Positions 55,201 to 64,000 of a DNA stretch of 64,000 nucleotides are shown here, piece by piece; position 1 is the first letter of the stretch; each line of letters starts with the position of its first letter. Source of the stretch: Raffaelea ambrosiae (Eukaryota; Ascomycota; Sordariomycetes; Ophiostomatales; Ophiostomataceae); contig PCDI01000015.1 in NCBI GenBank assembly GCA_002778195.1, positions 676,366 through 740,365 of the forward strand, in the 5' to 3' direction. The position numbers and the translations under genes were made by a program. The notes under the pieces were generated by a model. That model saw nothing but the letters and a program-made list of their open reading frames with translations, was not told the DNA's origin and did not search any database.

Positions 55201-57517
55201 AGAAAGCCTCTTGCATCTTCACAGCAAATATCTTTCCATGGCTGTGTTGACCAAGCGGAGGATTTGCCGGCGTTCTTCCACCTCTCCGATATTGAGGCCA
55301 ACACGAACGTTTGTCCGAAAAAAAATAGAGAAAGGAAAAGAAGAAAGAAAGAAGAAAGGGCACATACTATGTAGCTTTTCCTTTTGGCCTTGGTGTTGAG
55401 CCTTGGTTCCTAGCCTTGGTTTCTAGCCTGCAGCCTTTCTTTGGGCCTCTTACACGTAATCTTTTCATAGTCTGTGATGAATATCTGCCGCAGGTTGCTT
55501 TCTTTTTTCTTCCCCCCCCCCCTTCTTCTCTCTGCCTTTGTCCTCCGCGTTCCTTTTTTTTCTCATCTCTGACATCTCGGATATCCCCTCTCCCACCCCA
55601 TGGAGACCCCCATGGAGACTTGCTTTCTTTTTTTTTTTTTTTACCCTCTCGTTCTCCGTGTTCTCGTTGTCTGTGTTCTCCGTGTTGGCCGTCTCCCGCA
55701 TTGCCTTCTCTTCTTTTCGCATCACGACTCCCAAGATGGAACCCTTGCCGTCACCATCTCTGATGTCGCCCCCGTTCCGCCATGTTCACCGCCTCTCTCT
55801 GCTTCCACACACATACACACACACGAGGCGACGATCTTTCTTTGTTGGTTTGTTCTTTGTCGTTGTCTACGCAAACCGGCGACACCGACCTATTCTCTCG
55901 AGAGTGTGACCCGAACCAGAAACGTGGAGAGTTGGTGCGCGATACTACCCTCAAAAAAAAAAAGGTTCAGGCACCCACGCAAAGAAAGATGCACCCTGTT
56001 TGTCGTCCAAGATAAGAAATTGTCACCCCCGCCCTCCTTCCCGTTTTTTTTTTTTTGTGCATCCCCTCCCCCCACGCTTCATTTCTCCCCTTGGGGTACG
56101 GCCCAGAGCTAGTTTTCTCGCTTCTCCAGACAGACGACGAGCTAAAAGAGAACGGCCAACAAGGACAAGAGGGAAAAAAAAAGAGATGCTCAGAAGAAGA
56201 AAGTCCCTATCTCTCTTGAGTTCTGTGGTGCCTTGGCACTAGTTTTCCTTCGAGAACATCGGATGGAAGGACAAGGATTGCATTCTCTGTTGGCTTTTTT
56301 TTTGCTTGCCTCTTTCTTTTTGATGCTTTTCTTTTTCCTGGCGCTTGTTGCGTTCTTCTGATTGATTCTCTCCCTCTCCCCGTGCTCTCTATCCGTAACA
56401 CCCTAGTGAAGCATGGAACAACTGTCAAAGCTGCCCCTACCCTACCCTCGATAAGCTCTTTCCCGAACCGGAATGTCATGACGTTGGAATGAAACAACCC
56501 ACGGGGAACCCCTATGAGGAGTTGTGTTTGACCATGGAGGTTGGTAAGTGAGAAAAGGAAAAAGAAACGTTTCCTCCTTTTCCTTCGCAGCCCCCCCTTC
56601 CCCCCTCTTAGCCGTTGCCCAGATAAACTAGCGAAACGGGTAGGGAACAAGCAGAAAACCAAGAACACAGAAATTGAAAAAAGTTGAAAAATCAAAAAAG
56701 AAAAAAAGAAAGTCGGAGGGCGGGAACGGCGGGAGCCATTTCCTCCCGGTCAATGGGACCTGTCCAGGGCAATGGAACATCTGTGAGAGGCTGCTGCCAC
56801 TGTAGTTTTCTGGCATCTCTATTTTGCTTTGATTGACTTTTTTTTGCGGGATGCGCTTTCTTGGCCAAGACTTTGGATGCCAAGACCAAGGGAACATACA
56901 CAACACGGGCAATAGTCGATATCTTGGCCCGTTTTCGTGTTTTTTATTTTTAACCAGACCAGACCAGACCAGGACGGTCTCATTATGGAATGGGCGCGGG
57001 AGTCGCATTGTACCTCAGGGGTAAAAATCTTACATGGCTGTCTGATCCCTCGCATTTTCTGATCCGCAAAGGATGGATTGGGCCAAGGCAACGAGGAATG
57101 GCATCGGTTGCACAGTCGCACCACAAGAGACGAGGTTGGAACATTGCGTGTTGTGTTTGTAGGCCTTCTTCGGAGGCGTGGCCCAAAAAGCAGCCAAAAA
57201 ATAAAAATAAACAAAGACCGGTGCTCGGCCGCCCTCCTTCACTACTTTGTTTCGTGTTTAGGTATTAACAAATAAAGAGACATGGCCACATCCAAAAAGG
57301 AGAAGCGGTAGATGTGTTTGTACATGCGAACGCAGAAAACAAGCCAAACAGCCGTAGCCATAGACAAAGAGAAAAAGAGACCCAATAGACATTATATCCA
57401 CGTGTAAAGAACCAGGGAAAAAACCCCCAAAAAGCTCCTGTCCCAATGCATAAGAAACATACTGGTGGTGTACAATAGACGTCCAAGACAATTAGAAGAG
57501 AGAGAGAGAGAGAGAGA
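51260..57517. other. 6.2 kb region without recognisable genes
   Basis: Between the ammonium transporter start codon and the 3' end of the Uds1-type gene. It contains a CT run (52255-52290), G and C runs (52129-52146, 54647-54658), poly-A/T tracts and short unbiased frames. No RNA gene, transposon end or protein family was recognised. The left part should contain the transporter's promoter. Confidence 0.5.
52255..52290. repeat. CT dinucleotide microsatellite
   Basis: About 18 CT units. Confidence 0.9.
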
Positions 57518-60500
57518 CTAGGCACGCAGGGACCGGAAGCGGGCCTCAAAGTTCTGCTTCTGCTCCGCCTCCAGCGCCTTTTGCAGGCGGCGCGTCTCCC
57601 GCACTGCCTGCTCGCGCTCCTCCTGCAGCTGCATCACCTCGATCTGCGCCGTGTTCATCCGGCTGACGACCTCCTGCATCTCCCGGTCGGCCGCCGCCAG
57701 CGACGTCTCCAGGTCGATCACCCGCTCCCGGAGCGTCGTCACCTGGCCCTCGTCCGGCACGCCCAGGGGCGGCGCCTGCGACGACGACGAGCGCGCCGAG
57801 CCCCGGCTGCTGGGCCGCGAGGACGACGCCAGGCCGCGCGACGAGCCCGGCCGCGAGAACGCCGACGACGAGCCCGGCCGCGCCGCCGCCGCGCCGCCGG
57901 CCGGTGCGATGATGCGCTTGCCGTTGACGCTCAGCGACCGGGGCGCCGCCGCCAGCGACCGGGCGGGCTGAAAGGTGGGCGACAGCAGGCCCGAGGCGTC
58001 GCGCAGGCGCTGCAGCTGGCCGCTGTGGGCCTCCTTGAGGGCGGCGACCTGCTCCTCGTGGCGGGCGACGCGCTCGTCGGCGGCGTTCTGCGAGGCGACC
58101 AGCTGGTCGGCCAGCACGCGCAGGCGCGACTCCAGGCCGGCGATGCGCTCCTTGTTGGCCTGCTGCGTGGCCTCGCCGCGCGCCACCATGTCGGCCAGCC
58201 GGCCGTGCAGCGACGCGTTCGCGGCCAGCTGCGCGCGCACCTCGGCCGCCAGCGCCTCCACCCGCTGCGCCGACGCGTCCAGCTCCGCCGCCAGCGTGCG
58301 CTCGCCCGCCAGCGCCGCCTGCTCCGAGGCCGCCGCCTGCGCCCGCTGCGCCTGCTGGGCGTCCACCTCCTGCCGCGCGGCGTCCCGCTCCGACACCGTC
58401 GCCGCCAGCGCCTGCTCGAGCCGCTGCAGGGCCAGCGCCGTCTTTTCGTCCTTGTCGCTGCTGCTGCTGCTGCCACCACCGAGCGACGACAGCTCCAGGG
58501 CGTGGATGCGCGCCAGCGCCTCGGCATAGGCCGCTTGGAGATCGCGGTACGCGCTCTGCAGCGAGGCGGACGTCACGTCTCCTGCGGCACCGGCACCGGC
58601 ACCGGCACCGGCACCACCTTCGGCACCGCCTTCGGCATCCTCGTCGAGAAGACTGGAGGCCGAGGGCGTGTGGCCGCGTCTTGCTGTCGCCGGCGGCGCC
58701 AGGACGTCCTTTTCGCGCAGCAGCTGCCGCAGGTTGGCAATCTCCTCCTCGGCGCGGTCGAGGTCCATCTTCATGCCGCTGAGGCCCTTCTCGACCTGCC
58801 ACTTCTGCTCCAGGGCCTCCTCGGCGCGGCGGCGCAGCACGCTGACCTCCTCGCGCAGGTTGGCGACGTTGCGGTGGTAGCCCACGGCCGCGGGGGACGA
58901 CGTCTCCGAGACCAGCCGCTCGCGCTCGACCTCGAGGGCCTTGATCTTCTTGTCGTTCTCGCGGTTCTGGAACTCCTGGCGCTCCAGCAGGCTCTTGAGC
59001 GCCCGGTGCAGGGCGTCGCGCTGGGCCTCGACGTCCTTGAGGCGCTCGGCCAGGGCGTCGCGCGACTCGGTCCCCTGCCGGACCGTGTTGGACCGCGTGA
59101 GGCTGTTGCTGCCGCCGCCGCCGCCGACGCCGCCCGTGCTCGCAGCAGCCGCCGAGCGGAGCTCGCGCCCGTTCTGGTCGGCCAGGCTCTCGACCGCGGC
59201 TGCGGCCACGGCCGCGGTGCGCAGGTTCGAGTTCTCGTCCTTGAGCGTCTGCAGCTCCTGCTGCATCTTGGTGGTCTCGTAGGTCTGGCGGGCGTGCTCC
59301 GTCGCCGCCGACTCCAGCCCCTCGACCCGGGCCCGCAGCTGCGGCACCACCTCGTCGCGCAGGTTGTCGCGCTCGTTGGCCGTCGTCTGCAGCTCGCCCT
59401 TCATCGCCGTCAGCAGGTCCTCAAAGTTCTCCTTGACGTTGCGCTCCTCCGCCAGCCGCCGCCGGAGGTCGTCGCACGTCGTCTCCAGCTCCTTGAGACG
59501 CCGGCTGTCGTTGGCCGCCTCGGATGGGACGTCGCGGCCGTGCTGTTGTTGCTGTTGTTGCTGTTGCTGCTGCTGCTGCTGTTGTTGTTGCATGGCGGCC
59601 GCGGCTTCCGCCGCGGCTTCGGCGGCGGCCTGGTCGGCGCGCGCGGCGCGCTCGCTGAGCTGCTTGATCTGGCTGTCGAGGACGCGGCGCCGCGCCCGCT
59701 CTTCGGCGACCTTGTCGTTGAGCTCCAGGCGCAGCTGGGCCTTTTCCTGCTCGGCGCGGCGCTGCACCTGCGACACCTCCTCCTTGGCGGCGTCGTACTC
59801 GCTGTACTTGGCCGAGCTGTAGCCCGAGTCGGAGAAGTAGTCGCTGGAGCGCTTGCCCAGCGTGTGCGACGAGCCGCCGCCGCCTGCACCGCCTGCCGCA
59901 CCACCATTGCTGCTGCTGCTGCGGTTGTTGTTGTTGTTGTTGGTGGCCACGGTGCTGATCTCCGACTGCAGGCGCTCGACGAGATCCTCGAGGTCCATCT
60001 CCCGGCGGATGGACCCGGCCAGCTCGGCGCTGATGGCCTTTAGCTCTTCCTCCATCTCGTCGAGGTCGACGGACGAGGACGAGGGGAACGACAGTGGCAG
60101 CGCTGTTGCTGGCGTGCCGTTAGTAGGTGGCGTCTGTAGGTTATTTTCGCAATAGCCCAGGGGATTGCCCCCGTCGTGGCCGCGGGCGGAAGAGGACGAC
60201 GACGACGACGCGAAGTCGATGTTGGGGATGTTGATGAGGTCGCGGGTGTCGGTGCTGGTATAGGCGGTGGGGCTGTTGAGCTGCTCGAATACAGAAGAAG
60301 AAGCAGAACCACTGGTCTCCTGGGTGGCGGAGGTCGGCGAGGATGCATGGGGCGCGGTCTTGCGGGGAAGCTGCAGAGGGTAGGGGGACGGCAGCGGCGA
60401 GAAGCCCTGGTCGGAGAACTCGGTGGCCGACGGCGACGCGGTGGAGGCCCAGCCGAAGAAGGTGCCGAGCTTGGACGAGGCCGGCGACTTGGGCAGCGGC

Positions 60501-62508
60501 TTGTTGTCGAGCTGCAGGGTGCTGGTGACGATGGTGGACGCGGACTGGGGCGAAGGATGGGTTGTTGTTGTCGTCGTCGTCGTTGCTGAAGGATGAGACA
60601 GGGCTACGGGCACAGCAACGGCCACGGCTCTGGCGACCTCGGTCTCGTGGTAGGCGGCGTACAGCGAGTCGGTGTCGGTGGACGGGCTGATGGCGTCGTC
60701 TTGCAAGTGGCTGGTCAGGTTGAGGTTGACGGTGAGGTTTTGGTTTTGGTTTTTGGTCTGCCCGAGACTGAGATGGGGTGGAGTGGTTTTGCGCGAGAAT
60801 AAGGACATGGTCGAGCCCGAGGAGCGGTCCGGGGGCAGGACGGTGATGTTATGTATGTTTTGGGTGTTTTGGGTGTTGTGGGTGTTGTGGGTGTTGGGGG
60901 GGTCTGGAACCGGCTCGCCTGAGTCGTGGTGCGTGTGGTCGTCGAGCGGCTCTGCCGCGCGCATCGGCGAGCTGTCCCGGGTTGCAGTGGAGGCGGTGGT
61001 GGTGGTGGTGGTCAGGCCCTGCACATGATACGGCAGTGTGGCGGCTGGGTCTGTTTGATGGCCTCCTGCAGGGGTTGTGGTCGAACTGTTTCGAGACAGT
61101 GAGGCTCCTTTGGCTGGGTCCCGGGTTTCGGACCAGGATCTGCAGAAACAAAAGAAGGAAAAAAGAAGAGAGGACAGCCAGTCAGCCAAGCCGCTCGTCC
61201 AGGAACATGCAACACTGGCAACGCAAGAGGAGGCGAACCATTGCACGGTTCGTGGAAAATGCCACGAAACCGCCCGTCCTACACAGAAAATACACAGAAA
61301 ATACACCTCCAACACCAAACATCAAAAATTCAATAATACACAGGAATGACACCCCAAACACCCCAAAATGTTTGGACCACAAAAAAAAGCAAACCAAAAA
61401 ACAAAACAAAAAAAGAAGCTACTCACCCGTCGTCGGCTTCGGCCGTCTGTTTTGAAACAACAGGATACACCGTGGGCGCCAAGGCGAGGGTTTCCTGCAC
61501 CTTGGGCACGTCTTGGTCGGGGAACTCGTACAGCGTCGGGCTGTCTACGGAGCACGACCGGTTGAAGCGCGTGCCAGGTGTCGGCAGGCGGTAGCCGTCG
61601 TCGTCTTGATAGCCGTCCTGGTACGCGTCCTGGTACGCGTCTTGGTATGCGTCCTGGTAAGCGTCCTGGTAGTCCTCGTCGTCGTAGTCCTCGTCGTGCT
61701 CTTCGACGTGGTCCTCGACGTGGTCCTCGACGTAGTCCTCGGCGTGGTCCTCGGCGTGGTCCTCGACGTAGTCCTCGGCGTGGTCCGCGGTGTGGTTCTC
61801 GGCGTCGTCTTCGACCACCAGATCCTGCGAAGAGGTCGGGTTGTGCGTGGCCAGGGGCGAGGCCGTGGCGGCCAATGGTTTCCGTCTGATGGTGACTGGT
61901 GCCAAGGTGTGGTTGTGGGCGTGGGTCGCGCTGTTGGTGGTTGCGGTTGCGGTTGCGGGCCGAGACGATGGCGCAGACGAGGCCGGTGTCACCACCAACA
62001 CGGCGGGTTCGGACGACCGGCTGGGCGTGGGCGAAGGCGAGCGCGAGTCGGCCAGACTCTGTGTGCGTCGGCTGGCAAACGCAGACGACGACGACGATGT
62101 TGGCGTGATCGTCGTAGTCGTGATGGTGGCGATGCTGGGCAGGGCGCTCAGAGAGGAAGTGCGTGGGAGGAACTGCTTGTGCGTGCGCAAGTTCTTGTTG
62201 CTGCTCGTCAGGGCCAGGGGCGCGGGTCGCGAGCCAGACCGGCGAGACGAGGGAGAAAAGGGAGACGAGGGAGAAGACGAGGGCGAAGACGAGGGAGAAG
62301 AAGCTTCGGCCGCTGCTGCTGCTATGAAGGGGGTGGCCGTGAACGTCGAGACAAAGGAGGGCGCGGACGAGACCAGCGACGAAGTGGACGACGAGGTCGG
62401 GAAGGAGGAGGTGGTGGTGGTGGTGGTGGTGGCGGCGTCTTCTTGGTGGTGCTGGTCGAGGAGGTCGAGGCGGTCGGCTGGTCTGGGGAATGGCACCTCG
62501 AAAGCCAT
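57518..62508 (-). CDS. Large coiled-coil protein with Uds1 (up-regulated during septation) domain
   Basis: Two exons, 62508-61427 and 61139-57518 (phase 2), give 1567 residues. Seen: a disordered Ser/Thr/Pro-rich N-terminal 700 residues including acidic and Tyr-Gln-Asp repeats (about 235-305); a Uds1-type region starting near residue 715 with DEMEEELKAISAELAGSIRR, EMDLEDLVERLQSE and SDYFSDSGYSSAKYSEYD; then about 700 residues of coiled coil (EKAQLRLELNDKVAEERARR and onward), interrupted by a poly-Gln run encoded at 59540-59592; and a C-terminal helix ending FEARFRSLRA. Proteins of this type were described as up-regulated during septation in fission yeast and are often annotated as transport or M-repeat proteins. 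It is presumably cytoskeletal or cortical (inference). The 287-bp intron is the longest found in the window. Confidence 0.85.
59540..59592. repeat. Coding poly-glutamine triplet run
   Basis: TTG/CTG triplets on the plus strand encode a Gln tract inside the coiled coil of the Uds1-type protein. Confidence 0.9.
61606..61800. repeat. Coding 12-bp tandem repeats
   Basis: Two adjacent arrays of 12-bp units in exon 1 of the Uds1-type gene. One encodes repeated Y-Q-D-A, the other E-D-H-A / E-D-Y-V type tetrapeptides. Confidence 0.9.
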
Positions 62509-64000
62509 GATGATCGATTTTCCGTTTGGTATGGTTTGGTTTTAATTACGCGAGGAGAGGCACTCCCAGCCTATCCTGTGTGGGCTGTACCACAGATAGC
62601 ACGCAGAAGGGGGGGGGTGGGAAGGGGGGAAGGGACGATCAAGCGGCCGTGTAGGTCGCACTCATATTTGGCGACGTCGCTTTGGGAGGGAAAAAGAAGT
62701 GGTGGTACGCTGTAAAGGGAGGTGAGAGGCCGAGAGAGTGACAGAGACAGAGCGGCAGAGTGGCAGAGCGACCGAGCGGCCGAGCGTGAGAGTGGGGACC
62801 GTGAGAGGCCGTCAGATGCAGCGTGGGATCGAGTGGTCGGATGATGGGCCAGACTGGAACAAGAGCAAAGCGAAAGGGGTCCACGGGCGCCAATCATTAA
62901 AAGAAATTGGTTGAGATGTGCGCCACGACGTGAGGAGCAGGAAGTGGACGATGGACGGGGGCAATGCGCAGTGACGATGCTTTCAGCCTGGCAGAGTGGT
63001 AATAGTATTGTCATGCAGACAGGGGCTGAAAGAAGACAAAGGGAAGAAAAAGGCAGGGTAGAAGAGAAAGAGAGGGATAAAAAAAAAGAGGATTTCGAGA
63101 TGGGTCGTCGACAACGAATCAAGCCGGGGTGGCCACGGAACGAGGAAGCGCTGGAAGAAGAAGCTTGGTCTTTTTTTATTTTTATTTTCTTATTATTTCC
63201 CCCCAAATGTACAGGTAACTAGTCCACTACGACTATTGAATCTCTATTAAGATGCTAGGATCGAAAGACCAGGAGGGACCCGGGCGAGACGCCATCGGAT
63301 GACGCGTGGGAGGATTTAGGAGAGAACCAGGGAGCAGGGGGGGGGCAGGGGACAAGGGAGAGGGAAGCTGGAGGCGCGAACAGCTGGACACGGAAGAAAA
63401 GAAAAACAAAAACAAGGAGGAAAAAGCAAGGCAGAAAGCCGTTGGCACTTTCTTTTCCTTTGGGTGTCCAGGTGGAGGATACAACGAGGAGGACGAGGAG
63501 GACGCGCCTGGGAAGGGGGTCCTGGAGCCGGAATGGCAGGCAAATGCTTTCACAGAGTCGAATGAATCGAAAGCAGCAAAGTCACTACTACTACACCGTA
63601 GCACTCTCGCAAAAAGGACGCACGCGGGTGGAGAGTACGCGTTGAAGAGGGCTCGGATGGGGGGGCTTACCCCTGGCACTAACAAGAGAGGTTCTCTCCA
63701 TATTTGTGTGCCTGGTGGAGCTCTGGCCAATCAGGAGGCTCTGCCGCCCACCCGCTCAGGGGCAATCCCGACCTCCTTCTTCTAAAAAAAATAAAATAAA
63801 AAATAGCCTTTTTGTGGGCCCTCCAGGGGGCTCTCTGGCTCTTACTGGCTCTACGAGTCCGTACGAGTTTACACAGTACTGATTCTACTGGCTCAGGCGC
63901 TGCAGCAAAACGCGTTCCTGGCTGGCCGCGTGCCGCCACCACCCACCGCCGTTTGTCCTGTTGCATCGGCGCGCCGCACTGGGTCCAGTACGAGTCAAAT
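62509..64000. other. Upstream region of the Uds1-type gene, to window end
   Basis: About 1.5 kb. Purine-rich segments on the plus strand (62980-63100, 63340-63430) give a pyrimidine-rich leader for the minus-strand gene. No further gene is supported before the right edge. Confidence 0.5.

Noticed and set aside
57581..60043. 820-codon open frame on the plus strand
   Set aside because: Antisense mirror of the GC-rich coiled-coil gene; Arg/Leu/Gln-rich with no family resemblance.
61513..62715. 400-codon plus-strand frame
   Set aside because: Antisense to exon 1 of the Uds1-type gene; Gly/Arg/Val repeats only.
1..64000. tRNA, rRNA, CRISPR array, transposon or secondary-metabolite cluster
   Set aside because: Looked for tRNA B-box-like sequences, terminal repeats, transposase/reverse transcriptase frames and backbone enzymes; none was convincing by eye. 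A tRNA scan and repeat library search would settle this.

Overview
The window is nuclear DNA of a filamentous ascomycete (Pezizomycotina), most likely a Sordariomycete. Evidence: GC-rich coding sequence with strong G/C at third codon positions; short introns (59-287 bp) with GTRNGT donors and CTAAC-like branch points; long pyrimidine-rich leaders upstream of start codons; no bacterial-style operons; and a gene set (APC4, GTR2, 2EXR-family, Uds1-family, 75-residue complex I subunit) typical of that group. The protein motifs would fit Ophiostomatales or Magnaporthales, but the genus cannot be settled from sequence alone.

Left part (1-19.7 kb) is gene-dense: 3' part of a spindle-pole-type coiled-coil protein (+); PRO2, gamma-glutamyl phosphate reductase (-); a conserved hypothetical protein (-); a DHA1-type MFS transporter (+, 3 exons); a divergent pair PRP18 (-) / SAP18-domain protein (+); a divergent pair of a small complex I subunit (-, 4 tiny exons) / APC4 (+, 7 exons); and GTR2/RagC GTPase (-, 3 exons).

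Middle part (19.7-45.3 kb): a protein with a tautomerase/MIF-fold domain (-); a four-helix membrane protein (-); a 6.6 kb stretch with no recognisable gene; a 2EXR-domain protein (+); a large alpha/beta-hydrolase (-) divergent from SNRNP27, a tri-snRNP protein (+); and an endonuclease/exonuclease/phosphatase (TDP2-like) protein (-).

Right part (45.3-64 kb): a BRCT-only protein resembling the N-terminus of DNA polymerase IV/mu (-); an ammonium transporter of the Mep/Amt family (-, 3 exons); a second 6.2 kb gene-poor stretch; and a 1567-residue Uds1-type coiled-coil protein (-).

The genes are mostly housekeeping (proline synthesis, splicing, cell cycle, TORC1 nutrient signalling, nitrogen uptake, respiration). 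No gene cluster, transposon, tRNA, rRNA or CRISPR array was recognised. Exon structures were worked out by hand from splice consensus, reading phase and family conservation; the exon lengths of each spliced model sum to a multiple of three. The most unusual points are a 47-base G homopolymer directly before the PRO2 start codon, a Pol IV-type BRCT protein without its polymerase domain, an MIF-fold domain without the catalytic N-terminal proline, and coding-size microsatellites in several genes.
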